Assembly (NCBI RefSeq): GCF_949628265.1
Contig: NC_088787.1
Location: 22,868,501-22,932,500 of the forward strand
Length of the DNA stretch: 64,000 nucleotides
Direction: 5' to 3'
From: Cloeon dipterum
Lineage: Eukaryota; Arthropoda; Insecta; Ephemeroptera; Baetidae
This document shows, piece by piece, positions 47,701 to 62,700 of the stretch. Numbering within the stretch: the first letter of the stretch is position 1; every line of letters begins with the position of its first letter. Position numbers and translations under genes: made by a program. The notes under the pieces were generated by a model. That model was given only the letters and a program-made list of their open reading frames with translations. It had not been told where the DNA came from and did no database searches.

Positions 47701-50700
47701 CGCACAAATCCGCTGAACAGATTTGACCGCGTTTTTTTCGCTCGGGCAGCGACACAGCCATTAATATTGTGTCAACAGAGACATATTCATAACGGCACTA
47801 TAAATATAGTCGTCGTTTGCCAGCCGCTTTTTGTCAAAAGACTCGTCTGCGCTCTCTGGCAGCGAGAGAAAGGCGCAACAGTTGCATCGCAAAAAATGAG
47901 CGGCGGAGGAGGCAGCGCGCGCGGCAATTTCAGGGGGATGGAAATGAGATACTTGAAGACGGCCGCAAAATAAACACACGGCCGAAAAGGGTGCTGCCGG
48001 GCCGGGGGGCTGGGGAGCGGTTGACTCGAATTTTATAGCCGCGCGCACAAATTTATATTCTATTAAAGGAGCCGAGTGCGTTATCTTTACTGCGGCGAAT
48101 GCTCAAATGCCGCACATCCTGATAACTTCAATTTTGCAAATCGAGGCGGAAAACTGGCACAAAAGGGCTGTAAAAGCAGATGCTTCAAAATATTTCAATT
48201 CACGAGATCTCAAAATAAACTGACGAGTGGTTGAATTATATTCCAAATATGGCAGAGGGATTAATCTTATTAATATGATGTATGACCTCGCCAAAAGACA
48301 AGAAAGATGATGATAATAATAATAATGGAACAAAATTGTAATCAATAAATTTATCCAAAACTGATTTTTATAAAATTAATAATTGGTTTGTTTTGATTTG
48401 AAATGTTAAAAAATAGAATGTTAATCAATAAAATTTTTGAAAATCATATAATATTTTAATAATGCCTAAAATATTGCGATTCATTTATATTTTTAATCAT
48501 ATATATGAGACTAAAAATTGACCCGCACTTATTATAGCTAGCGGTAAATTTCCCGCCAATTATCCGCTTAAAATTACAAAAACGTCGCAAACGCTTTTCG
48601 ATATCCTTAAGTCTTACGAAAGGGAAGTGTTTCATTTGTTGCAAAAGTGCAAGGAGGAAAATCGATGAGGCAGGGCAATTTGAAAAGTTGTTGCTGCTGC
48701 ACGCGCGATAATGGCGCGGCTGCACGAGTTATGTTATGTACAGTGTGTAATTAATTTTGCTTTGTTGCCGGCGTCGTCCCGGCGCCGACTCACCTTTATT
48801 CTTGGTCTCAACAGGATCTGAAACAAAACGGAAGATGATTAAGTGTTAAATTGCATATTCCACGGCGCGTCGGCAATATAACACCGCCCCGCGCTCCTAA
48901 CGTTACAAAGTAAAGAGCTAACTACTCAAACTCATGACTGCATCTTAACCAGCTCTCGACGTGTTTTCTTTTTTCTTGCTCTCTCCTTTCCTTTCTAGCC
49001 CAGCTTAACTGCTTTACTCGAGAGTTTCAACTTCACTGACGCCCACGATCTGAATAAGTTGTTTAAATAACAAGATGTGTGGTCGTCAGAAGTTAGTTGA
49101 AAGTAAGAGTGTTTAAAAATGGTGCAAGGATAACTCTATATATCTATTTCCAGAATGTTTTGAATAATTTAATTTTAGGAACATGTCATCCCAGACCAGG
49201 AAAGAGTGTGATATTGCTAATCTCCTTTCAGTTTGAAGCATTTAGTAATTATATTTGAACCGTAAACCAACAATTTTCAAAATCTAACAATATAACATCA
49301 AAAATACTAACGTTTAACCGATTTGTATGGATTTTAAAAATATTTTCCTTTTCATTTTGCCCTTTTAAATTATAACTTTATCCCGACTTTATACAGTTCC
49401 AGGACCAGAATTTCGATGCTCTCTATCACTACAGATCAACCTACCTGGTAGCCTTTTAGTAACTACTTGAGTGGTTGTTGTTGGTGGGATTGTAGAAGGT
49501 GGTGAAGATGCTGAAAAAACAGCGGAAAAGTGGCTTTTAATTTGCAGAAAGGGCAGTCTCAGTCAGCTTTAACAGAGCCGACGCGGGAGTCAACAATTAT
49601 TTTTATTGAGAAGAGAGTTACGGAGAGGGCAGGCCAAGTTTGAAGCCGGTAAGAGGATTTCGGGCAGGGTCCGAAGAGGGAATGCACCGAAGCGAAAAAT
49701 GCAAAGCAAAGTGCAGAGGCAGCAAGCTCATCAGAAACAAAAATAGAGCAAAGAAAGAATGAAAGAAAAAGACAATTGCGAGCAAAATGGAAAAGTTTGC
49801 AAACGGGAGGTCGGTGGAGCCGAGTGCGTAGGCAAACCAGGCAGGTTTCTCTGCGAAAGGAGAAGCAAAAAACTGATTGTGAGAGGGAAGGAAAGTAAGC
49901 TGCTCGATCTAATCAAACAGAAACTTATTGGCTATTTCGGTGGCAGTGCGCGAAATGGGCACGAAAACAAACCCATTCCAGCAGCTCCGGCGAGCGCAGC
50001 GAATTATTCATAAAGTTTACCACTTGTAACATCATTCGGACATAAAAATCCCGGCGACTCCGATCGCGGTGGATTTGGCTCGGCTCCAGAGCGCCGCGAA
50101 CAAATCTTCCCCACGGATTGCGGAGGGGGAGCAAGAGACACGACGACACCGCACCTTTGCAACTCTTTTTCCTTGGCGGTGCGCATAAATCAAAGGGTAA
50201 ACAGTCCGCCGCCGCTGCCGCCGCCACCGTCGGCACCAATTTATTAATTTCCAGCGTTGATTTTTGCTCCAAAACAACAATGTGGCTGCGAGAGAAAAAT
50301 TTTAATTAAGTTAAAAGTCCCAATAAAATCTGCTAGCCGGCGGCGTCGTCCCCGGGATAAAAACAATCATTCCGCTGCCTGCGCGACTCCGGCCGGCGGG
50401 GGCAAAAACAGGGGGAAAGGTGGCGCCAGCAAACTGTCTTCTCGTGCCCAGATCGGCGCCTAACCTGCTCGCGGCCGAGACCCCCTGCGGTGCGGGCCGT
50501 CGCAATTCATTTGGCTCGCCAACTCGCTCAGCTATCAGGACTCTCATTTTGAAAACAATTGGAGCAACGCATCAAATTTTTAGAAAATTCCAAAAATGCA
50601 GGTTGATTGCTGAAAAAATGGGTATAAAAACTACTCTAGATGAAAGTACATTTAAACCCCATAAATAATAAGCTTTGCTACATCAAGTGCATAAAAGAGC

Positions 50701-53700
50701 TTTCTGAATTTGATTGCGTCAGAAAAGTCATTAATTTTAGTTCCTCTTTTGATGAGGAATTCAGACAAATTCTTTGATAATATGTTAATATTTCTTGAAA
50801 ACAGACTGAGTTGAAAAATTGCAACAACGCGTCTTAAATTTAAAACTTTAATAAAAGATGTTGCAAATAATAGTTATTTGAGACAAATGATCTGGTTTGC
50901 TGTGTTTTCATTCCCGCACGATATCGTTTGGATAGGTACAAAAATCGACCACTTGTTGAAGCCAACAGAGATAAAAGCGGCTCATTGTTAAAATTAAATC
51001 TAAATTGCAAGCTAGGTAACAAAATTCGAATTCAAATGACGCCGGACTTTCTCTGTTTGGAGTGCATTATGATATCCAAAAAATATTTGCACTCAAACGT
51101 TAAATACCTATACTTAACACTGAGAAAAAGACGCTCTTCTAAGTGTAAAATCATTCATCAGGCAAATTGTGCAGCATGCGAATGTATTAAAATAATTTCA
51201 ACTTGTGAGGGTTTCTTCTAAGAAGCACATTTCAATTTATCGCTTGACTAAAGTCATGGAGCAGCTCTTGATTGAATTGTGTTGGCAGCTAATTGGAACA
51301 TGCCATCAAACGACAACGTTGTCGATGCATAAGATTCAATCACGTCTTAACTGATTTCAGGGGAAATCGTCATTAACTAAAGCGTTAAATGCTTTCGTTT
51401 GACATTTCGAAGTCCAAAATTAGTTTATCCGATTACGATGTTAATTAAACGTTTGCCATTTTGGGGGTTCCAGATTGTCACAAGACCGCAAAAGCTCCGA
51501 AAGCGAAAGTGACTCAAATACTCTTTCTCAGAAATACATTTTGCACTACTTGATAAGAATTGATACGAATAAATTATCATGCGGTGCAGCCTGTAAGCTA
51601 GAGGGCCCTGGACATCTCTCTTTTCGCTCCCGCATCTCTTCCCTGCTGCTAAAGAATTGACCGTTTTTCTTTTCCCTCCTCCCACGACTTTGTGTGTGCG
51701 TTCAATCAGATATTTATGGAGAAGCAAGCAAGGGCCGGCCGAACTGAAACTCACTGTACAAGCGGATGTTGCCATCTGTTTCGCCGCGCGGATTCTTGGC
51801 CACGCACTTGTACGTGCCCTGGTCGCGCTCGCTGATCTTGTGGATGGTGAGCCGCATGTGCGTCTTGTAGGCCGGCGGACCCACAGTGTTCTCTGAGTGG
51901 TACTTGGCACTCTCATGGATCATGTTGCCGTCCTCGCGCGTCCAGTAGTTCAGCGAGGTCGGGTGCGCCTCCGTGAAGCACTCCAGCGTCACGCTCGAAC
52001 CAATCGGCGCGCCCACCAGTTGGTGCGGAATCCACAGCATCGGTGGGACTGAAACGAGCCAAATTTCCTTTCAAAATTGGCAAATAACTGAATTGAGTGC
52101 ACTAATTAATCCAAAACTAAAATCCTTCAAAACCATCCAAAATAATTTTTTGGCATTAAAATTGTTATTGTACATTTTTCTTTAGATTTAAAAATATATT
52201 TTTTCTTACGACTAAAGGTAAGATTGGACCAATATTTTCCATTTTTCTAACAATGAGGTTTCACCCAGCTTAGGTAATGTTTCTGGGCCGATTTAGAGGA
52301 GTTTACAGTCAAAATTTAGCGTTGTTAAGGAAAAATCTAACATTTTTGTACAAATTGTCAAGATATTTTTAAGAAAAACTATACCAAATGTAGGCAAAAG
52401 GTTATTTAAATATCGAGTTATTTTCCTCTTTCCGAATAAATTAAGAAATGGAAACAAATAAAACGGAGCGCAATTTTCTTTTTCTTTTGAGAATGAATTG
52501 AACCTAATTTAATCATATCTGAACTTTATTTTTATGAACTTCTTGCATTATACCACTAAAACAAACAAGACGTGACCACTCTTCAAAAATAGGTGAATGA
52601 AGAATGAATGTTAAAAAAATTCTTCGCTGGGAAATGTAAATGAAAACTGTCTAAATATTTGGACCCAAAACGAAAAGAGTTCTCTGTCTATTTTTCAACA
52701 GGTCTAAAAACGTGCAAAACCCCTACTTTTGCATTAGAAAATACTGTATAGACTTATAAATTGTCGAAACCAAAAAATATTTGATTGAACAAATCTTCTA
52801 AAAACGAAACTGCGAGAAAATTTCCAACACTGCAAGTCAGGTGTGAGGAAATACCACTGCGCTGTGGTGAGATTTTCTCGCCCCCTGACTTGCAGTGAAA
52901 CGAGAAGCAAAAAAAGATGCACTTTATCCTTGGTTTTAGCCAATTTAAAGAGTTTGGTCTGTTTTTAAACGATTTTGGCAGTGATAGATTCTTTTAAATA
53001 TGGTTCACAAGGCATAAAATTGCACGATTTGAACTCATTTGATAGTACCGCAATGATAGGAAGCTCAGTCAAAAGTCAGTCGTCGAAATTTCATAGTCCT
53101 ATTTGTTATTAATGTTTCAATGCTGATTTTAAAGCTGGTATGTAAAAATCTAGAAACATGGGCTGCTTTTAATTTTTTATTTTCAGAAAATCAATCTACT
53201 ATGTAAGAATCGATTTTTTTATTCATTGTTTTGATTAAAATCATTTTTTTCGTTTCATAGAGAAAACAAGTAGACAAATATAGATTTTACCGTGAAGAAA
53301 GTAGTGCAAACACAAGCACTGATGAAATTCTGACTTTGACTCATCAGCTTCCTGTACTCGTGAGCATCAGCGGATATTGCCTAGCTCATTTAATTTCATT
53401 TTACTGCTCTTGGCCCTCGTAGGAGGGCCTATTATTAAAAATAGTTATACTTCACTCGATATGCATCCGCTACTAGTCGCTCTCTGCGTGTCTAGAAAGT
53501 GAAATGTACAAAAATTTATCGAGCGTGCGCGAGAATGGAAAGCACTCCTTGAATTCCATCGCAGCTTTCTGACTTAAACTGCTGCGGAAGAAAAGCCGTG
53601 CCAGCAGCGAGGAGGGATTTTTAATTTCCTGATACAGTAATAAAGAATCCCTTTGATCTTTCTGCTTGCTTTCTGCTTTAGCAGCTGCCAAAAATTAAAC

Positions 53701-56700
53701 ATCTTCTGCAATAATGTTATTAAATTTCATCACGACCTTCCCACTGAGAAGACAAAGCGGAAACTCTCGCTGCAGAATTTTTGGAACAAAAAACACATTC
53801 TCGCAGTACCTTCTCTCGCAAATTCTGCGTCATGCATACTTCCTCCACATAAATTATTTTTTTTTATCAAACGCAAGAAATAATATTTATAATTAATCAA
53901 AGACGAGTCTAAATTGGAGTTTAATGTCGGAATAATTATTAAAAAATTATGTGCTATCCTTTAAACGATTTTATCAACGCACAACCCAGGAAATTTGCTG
54001 TAGATGTTTTGAGGGAAAATCTGCTCTTTGCACGAATCCTTTCCTCAGGATGAAATTTGGCTGTTTGATAGCTAAACAAACTGGGGCAGCAGAAAGTGCT
54101 TCGACGAGAGCAAGTTGGGCCTGCCGAACTTTGAGGAGTTGCGAGAGCTCGCGTTTGATATAATTTCGGTGATGGATGGTTGACGTCGTTGAGAGTCAAA
54201 GAAGAAGTCAAGAACACTCACAATCGACGCTGACTTTGATCCTTTTGCTGACCGTGGGCGGCACTCCGTTCGACGCGATGCACAGGTAGGCGCCCATGTC
54301 CAGCCGGCTAATTCGAGTCAGCTCCAACACTTCGCCCTCGTACTCGACCACTGCGGAAATATGCCAAGTCACATTACTAAAAATGGCCAAATTTTGGAAG
54401 TTACATCAAAATTTCTGACTAGGAAAAATGATGTTTATATCTGCTGACATCACGGAGCAGTCGTACGCTGTGCAAACTGAAATAAATTTGTCTCGTATTT
54501 ACCTGAGTTGGACTTGTTGATATTTATTTTGTTTCCGTCGTCTCTTTTCCACCGGACGCTGGGCGACGGCGAGCCGGTGGCGATGCAAGTCAAAGTCACA
54601 TTGGCTCCTTCACGGACGATCACGTCGGTACTGCTGAGCGCGTCATCAATATTAGGAGGAACTGCAATGAAAGGTAATGACAGGTAATACAGTAATTTGT
54701 AGACCACAAAAAATTAGTGATATGCTACTCTAAACAAATCAGCTAAAATGCTTTCGTTCAATTTGAATTTTGATTGATTTAACTTTTGTTTTAAAATGTT
54801 TTGTTTGTCGTAATTCACTTGCATTTTAAAATTTAGTGATCATTTATCATTATTACAACTTAATTTATCTTAGAGTTAATATTCTATATTCAAAACATAT
54901 ATTTTGGATGAACCTACTCCCTTTCAATAAAGCTTAAGTTACAGATTATATTTATTTGTCAAGCGACCTTCTATTTTCCCTTACTTGAATTTTTTCAAGA
55001 CTTTAATTTACTTACGTAAAGAAAAAACGATCATTTTTCAATAATTTTTCATTGGTTTCAACTCTATGATGCCAATAAAGCGTAGTTTTTGCTTTTTAGT
55101 TTTTGCATGAAAATTAAGAATAAAAAATAGTATTCCAGGAAGGAAATGAGGAAATTACACAGATGAACAAACGATATTAATTTGTATTTTTTCCTTTGGT
55201 GAGGGAACGCATGGCCCTCCCAACAAAATTAAAAGCAAAATTTTAGCAAAGATTCGGTAATGAGCAATAGATTAAAATATTCCATTAAAACTGCAGCACT
55301 GAATATTTCACGTCGCAATACCACAAAAATAATGAAGCAGCAGCATATTAACAGCTTTACGGATTTGCGTACGCGATGCGGCAACGCGGCGGAAAACGAG
55401 AGTGCGGTCGTTTTGATTTTGCACATAAAAAATGTATAAATTCGTCTGGATGCGTCGGCCGGGGGGAGCGTGGCCGCAGGTCGAGATCGATTCGCTCCCA
55501 CGGGCGCAGTAAAATCACGGCCGTTGGCTTCAATTGTGAACGGGAGCTCTTGCATCATCGGCCGCGCGGGCAATAAAACAGAATCGGGTCCGTCGATATT
55601 TATGGTTTCATTTATTATTCAATCTGTCATCGCGAATGAATTGTTAAAACGCCACCGAGGCGATTAATATTGTTTGCCGGTGAAAAATCGCGCCGGATGA
55701 TCGCGCGCGCGGTAAATGGCCAATCAACTCACTCCGACTGCCTGCTGCACATTCATTATTCATGCCTCATTGTGTCATTTAATTGACTTTTGCTTTTTCG
55801 TGCGCGCCGGGGCCGACCGGAGAGCAATATCGCCGCGTGCTGAAAAGCGATTTTGATTATCAAACGCGCGGCTCGGCGTGTTTTTGCCGTCTCTGCATTG
55901 TGGGCGGTGAAACACACGCGAAACGGATTTGGCGGCTCGTTGCGATGATGCCAATGAATAATTGAGCGGAAAATTGAATCCCTTTTTCGAACTAAAAAAC
56001 TCGTTTGCTGTATTGAACTCTTTTACGGCCACAAATCAGATTGCTCTTAACTGAAGCAGGTTATAATATGACCGGTATAATTATTCATTTGCTTTTTACA
56101 AAGAGTTAACAACATCACAGGAAAATTAAACAACACACTGATTCAACCAGAATTCGGTGTAATGTTTAAATTAGGCTCTAATTAAAACTGATAAGTGTGT
56201 AATCTAGTAGGAGAGCATTACGTTTCAAGGAATTCTCAGCTCTTCATTGTTCGTTTCCTCGTATCAAGTGAGCTGTTTTAAATTACTTAAGCTGCAAGTT
56301 TTTCTCTAAGAACTGATTCAGGTAGCAGAATATGGGAAATATCTTTATTTTTTTAAGCTTCTCTCAAATCTCCTACTAGTTATGTTTGTCTTCTCTAGCT
56401 ATATTAATTTTATTTAATTTTTATTAATTCGAGATTTCAGCATAGGTGGACTTGGTGCTGGAAATTCTTTGCCGGCCCGTGTTTGTCAGGGGGCCTAAAA
56501 ATATCTGGGATATTGTATGAATAAATTTAATTCAACTAACGACGATAATGGGACCTAATTATCACGACCGCTCACCTACTTCATGTGATTGATATCCTTT
56601 GTCTAAAGGCTGTAAAAGACAGCTATAGTTTTAGAAACATCAGCAATTTTCTTCGCACGTGTGCTGCGCAGGTTGCATAATTTTGAATTAAAAATTATGT

Positions 56701-59700
56701 CTACCTACCGCTGTAAAATACTATTTCCAATCCATTTGTATAGATTCATTTTCTGCTAATTGAATCCTTTTCCTATTAGCACGTGTTTATCAGGTTTGGC
56801 GACAAATTGAAAACAAGAAAATACTATAGTTGTGCTTTCCAACAGCTGTTTCGGCCCCTCTTGCCTTGTCAGAAGTAATTAACTGAAAAAGAAAATGCAT
56901 TTTGCAGGTATCGTTCGTGTGTCTAAGGCAGTGAGCACAGAAAAAGAAAAGAGTGACAATATCCCCACCTTTCCTTTATTATATACAAGGGTTTCAATTC
57001 TGATGAAGCCAAGTCCTTCCGTGTAATTAATTTAAGTCTGTGGGCTCCAGTCCAATCAAAAGGAATATAGAAGAAAAATGCCTGAAGTTGAGTTTCTTAC
57101 AAAAGAAATAGTTTTTTTGGTCATTTTCTATTGGCAGCGAGTTTTGTTTTCTTTTTGTGGTTATCAACTTCTTTCGCTGACTTAATGTATTATTTAACGT
57201 TCCTGTCAGCATTACCAAATTTTAATACCATTAAAAGCTGAAGAAGTTTAAATCTGAGTCATAGAGCTGCGTCTGTGTGTCTAAATTCAGCACACACACC
57301 CAGACAAATTGGCGTTGCACGAGGGGCGAAACACTTTGCAAATAATCTCGATAGGCGAGACGAACAAAAGAGGCCTCTCGTCGTCCGATTAAGAGCTTTG
57401 GGTGTTACAAATAACCAAAGTTTGCAGCCGAGGTGGCGGCATTCTCATTCAAATTGCCAGCTAAGTGGCATTGTTTCAAGGGACGAGGCCAGCGAGAAAT
57501 CTGTGCTCGTCTACCTGCTGCAAACATTCGAATCGACTGCAAAAGCCCTCTGGGCTACAAAAATACTCGCTCTTCCGAGCTATGAATACACGCACGTGCA
57601 CGCGACTGCGAAAGAGAGACATGGCGTCGGCCGCCCCACGCCGCGCGTATGTACATTTTAATGATGTCACCTTGCTCCATTCAGCGACGGTCTGAAAGGC
57701 GGATTCCTCTTGCCATTGAAGCGAGCAGCCAGCCAGCCAGCCACCGGTGGCAACATTGATGCAGCACCACACGCCCGCGGGGAAGTGTTAAATAATTTCC
57801 CACTTTGAGCATTGGATCTTTTTGAAAAAGCTGCTAGTCGCTCAATACTTTCCAAGTATCAATAATTTATTGTATTTGCCACTAATTTTAGCATCACTAA
57901 TTTTAAAAAAAATAAATACAAAATAAATTTAATTTAAGCAATGTCAATTAATTTTTTCTAGTTCTAAGTCATGAATCCAACAATATTGTTTGTGCTATAT
58001 AACTTTCATGCCTTCTTGCAGCTCATCAATTGTTAGAAAAATTCGAAATACCTCTTCTAGAGCTTCTAGAAGTCGAAGCAAGTAATTCTAATTGCCAATT
58101 TTTCACTGCCCCGACCACCAAACAAACCGTGTATTCACATTCCAAGGTAAAAAGCTGATGCTGCCGGTTGGAAATTTTCTTCTTTTGCGCTCTGTTTCTT
58201 TTTTATTTCCTCCTTTCTTCCTTTCTTTCTCCGGCAGCGGTGGCAACGACTCGGCTACCTCGTTTGTGTATGGTAATGCACGCGAATCCCACTCACGCCA
58301 TTCGCCGTGATGTGAGTGACACTTTTCATCTCCCTCGCGGCGTGGTGTAGCAATCTAATTTATTGTCACTAAACGACGTGCCAGCAATTAAGATTTAATG
58401 GAGGGGCTCTTGATTCCTGCGCTTGCATCTAATTGGTGCCGTGCGCTTCCTAATTGGACTAATTATTGTGGTTGTGGTGTTCTGCTACCATTTGAAAGGT
58501 CAATGACACAAACCGATATAAAATTATTTATAGGTGGAGAAAATATTTTTCAGGATTTGTCAGTTCATATATCCACTTTAATTTCGCATAAATATAGTTC
58601 GCGGGACTGATGGGACGTGTGAGTTGGATAATTAGCAAAATTTATATAGTACATAATACATACATTTATAATGTATTTATGATCAGCATTTGCACTTTTA
58701 AATGAACAGTAAGCTGTAAAAAGAGCAGAAACTGAATCTCAATTCTCTCTTTAAAGGCTCCGTCAATCTGGATATCGATCTGATTGTAAAGTGAAGAAAA
58801 ATACGAGTCTTTCGTTTTTATTGGCAGGTGAACCGGAGCATAAGGTAGAGAGAGACACACACACACCACGCGCGCAGTTCATAATCCGCACGACGATCGT
58901 CTGGCTCGGCTTTTATGGTATTTCATTTATATGCTTTGCGTGCGGTTTATATGACAGGCGTGAGCAACATCCGCAAAGCAGCCACATCGGATTTCACCCG
59001 CCCTTTCTTTCTCTTCGGCCGAGTTAGTTTTTTTTTTACTTTACTCCAAAAGGGAACGAAATACCGGCGCGTGCCTCCCCCAGCGATCTCCTGCGCCCCC
59101 CCCCCCCCATCGTCGTCTCGGCTGGTGAAAAGATAGCCGACGAAAGTATACACACTCACTTTACGCCGGAATGAACTTTCGAGTTGAAAAATCCGCTCCG
59201 CAGCACTGTCTCGTCATTAATTTGCCTGCTGAAGAGGGAGCTCGCCTTAATTGGCTTCTTGAAAACTGCACTATTTGTGAATCAACATTTTTTCCTTCCC
59301 AGCGAAAGAAAAACGCCAATGCTGGCGAATTTGCGTTCTGCCCGCCTAAAGGCCACGCTTGTTTGGTACGAACAAGAAATTACGGAGAGCTGAAGAGTTT
59401 TATCTCGATTGCCGGCCCTTTGAGACAGTTTCCTGCTCCTAAGCAAAATTAGGAATCCTCAATGATTGAGGAAACTCGCGAGTCAAGCGAACTCGGATTT
59501 GGTCAAGAGAACACAAAAAATAGGTAGCGCAAAAATTATTTCCTTTAGCAATAATCAAATTTAGGTTATGAAAAGATTTTTTCTTCTATTCAAAAATTTT
59601 GGAATGAAATTCTTCCATCTATATATTTAGTTTTTGTATTGAATGGCTGTTTGTGTATTAAGCTTATTCAGTATTGCCAGTCAATTATCAATTAAAATTC

Positions 59701-62700
59701 AAGAGTCTAATTAAATATTTAGTTTGACACGTTCTCTAACAATTGTGCAACAATATTTTAAAGACTTAAAATAAAAACTTATCAATTATGACTAGATCAA
59801 TTAATGAACAATGACGAATGCTGATAAAAAATCACAGCTTATTATATTTAATTAAAAAAGTAATAACAATAATTGCCTCTCAGGAGTTATTTAGTCAAGG
59901 ATATACTGTTCTGGGAAAGCTTGAAGCTTCTCTAAACTCGTCTCATTTGTAAAAAAAGCATAAAAGTAATTTAGGAAGAAGTATTCTGTAGAAGACGTTG
60001 AAGAGAAAATATATTCCGTAAGTGCAACGCGTTATACTAAATTCTAGACAAGAATTACCGTATGCAATGCGTAATTGAAATCGTTTGGGTCAGAATACTC
60101 AGAATTAAGGCGATTATGCCAGATTTTATCTAAGCCTTCCGATTTTGACTAAAACTTTTTAATCCTCTTTTTCATTAAAATTGAATTTACTATCTTTGTT
60201 ACCAGAAATTTGATTCATGAAGTAGTATGGAGTTAAGAAAACACAGTTAAATAATGACTATACAACTCATCATAAGGATACAATAAATTTCAGGGCAAAC
60301 CGATCGACCTGACTGAAACAACGCACTCCAACATCCTTGTGTCAACGTCAACTTGAAATTTACCAAGACGGAGTGCTCGTCATCGTCAAGAAAAGTTACT
60401 CGCTCGCAAACCGGGAAATGAATCGAGGAGGAAACTACGTGTGGGCGCCGTAAAAGGGCGTCTTAGCCGCGCGCCTCGTCAAAAGCAGCGGCGCGGACGG
60501 GAGTCGTGCGAGAGCATGAATTTCGGCCTGTTTTACGCTGTTTATGCAGAACACACACAACTAGCAGCGAAATGTTATATACTACTTTCGCATTTGCACA
60601 TACGGAGCGCTCGTCGTCCTGCGTACACTCGCTGGCTGGCACACAGGGTGCAAACACTGCTTGTTTGGCTTGTTCATAATGATTCGCCCACATCCACGGA
60701 TTGTTAATGTTTGGCTTTTAATCTGGTTATTTATTGCGCCAACAAATGGGAGACGCTCTGCTCCCAGCTCACGTTTGCGCACTTGCAGAGCTTTGCTTTT
60801 CGATTGCGCATTATTTTAAATCGGATTTGGAGCGAAACAGGAACTGAATATAGGGGTTAAAAATTTGATTCAAGCTTAAACGAGACAGCCTGCAATTTAT
60901 GGCATCAAGGCAATAACATTTTACTGAAAAATTAATAAACGTTTCAAATCCTCAAAACTTAAAACGTTTTAGCTGATTTCAATTTGACAGAGAAATCACT
61001 ATATTTCTTTTTGAATTAGGTAACGAAACGATAAAAGGAAAAATGAAACCATGTGGTTTTGAAGGTGATGTGTAATTCTGACGACCTAACGAGGCTTGCG
61101 GGGGTGCGGGGCCGAAACAGCGTGATATGCAATAAAGAAATGTGTAATATTATTTTGTCTACGATCATTTTACTCTTGGCCAACCATTCATTTATATCTT
61201 ATGTTTGGGAAGCCCTTGGAAAATAATTTAAAAAATTCCAGATTTTAATTCAATTCGATTCAACTTATGACATACGTTATTACAACAATTTTAGTGGGAT
61301 TTGTAAAGAAACACATTTTTCTGGAAAACCCCATAGTATTGCTAAAAACTGTCTATATTCGCGGAGTTTTATTTTCTCAATTTGGCGCCTGTTTCATAAA
61401 CAATAGCATTTCTATAGTAAATCATGGTCATTGTATTAATCAGGAATCAGGACAAAAATGTAAATTTTACAAAATAATGGGCGTTTTGAATATATAATTA
61501 AATTTATTATAATCTGAGTCCTGTTTGGCACACAATATGGCCAAATAGGGGTTATAACCGGAAAAAATACCAAACACAATATTGATAGATTTTTCCGGCC
61601 GGTTTGTAGCGCATTTCAAATTGGTTAACCCTGATTTTGTTACATTACAATAGAAAAAATTCTAAAACTTTAATATTACTCTGCTGATTCGTCATCCTCT
61701 TTTATTTTTTATGTCGATCGCTTGGCGCTTGAAAACATAAACTAGCTAACTATATGTAACCGTCTTAAAAAACGATCAAAATACTGAAATTCACACCCTC
61801 TTACATTGAGTTTATAATTCTGCAGGCAACCTTTTGGCCAGAAAACCTATCAAAGAGTCGAGTTGCATCCCATCACTCTGCTCAGCTTTTCTAATATCAT
61901 CACATCCGTGTGTGTGTGTGTGTGTGTGTGTCGTCAGCAAGGGCGGCGGCGACGGGTCTCTTTCTCATTGTCATGCATTACATGACCTTTTACAGCAGCA
62001 TCACAAAGGAATAAAAATTTATTTTGAATACAGCTGGAGATTTTATCACAAAGAACAGCTGCCGCGCCTCGAGTGGAGAAGAAAAGCAGAAGGAATCGCC
62101 CGTCTTTCCCCAACATCTCTACACACACGGTGGTAATAAAACCAAAACATTGCCCTTTCTCCAACGTTGTGCTCCTCTAGCTCTTCTTTTTATTTTAAGA
62201 GACATTTATATTATTACGAAACGATCTCCCTCTGCATTTTTTACCGCGATTCCCTTGTTATTGCTGGTGAATTTACATTTTTCAGATCTGCGGCGGCGCG
62301 TGTGCGTGTGCGTGCGTGCCTCTTACTGGCCGCGAGTATTAAATATGGAAAAATTAATGCCACGCGGTTCCCCGGCCTGTGGAACGTGTGCCATTAAAAC
62401 TGCATCCACGCCGCAGGATAAATTTTTAATGCTCTCTCGCTCTCCACACTTCGCCAGCGCAGATTTCATTTAAGAGGCCAACTTTTTACCGCTGGGGGAG
62501 GCTGCTGCTTGCGTCTCCCCCGGTGAGACTCGCAGCATTAGAGAGAGAAAGAGAGCGGCCGAGTTCATTAATTGTCGAAGAATTTCGGTAAGGTAAAAAA
62601 GGTTAAAAAAGTTCCGCTCTGTTTCTCGCTCTGGGAATGTTTTTTATCCACCATGGAAGCAGGAATCATCTATAGTTAACAATATAATTTTCTAAGATAC

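Noticed and set aside
61060-61130. Second hammerhead-like string (CTGACGA ... CCGAAAC)
   Set aside because: The core words are present but the segment between them cannot form a stem II next to the core, and no stem I is seen.
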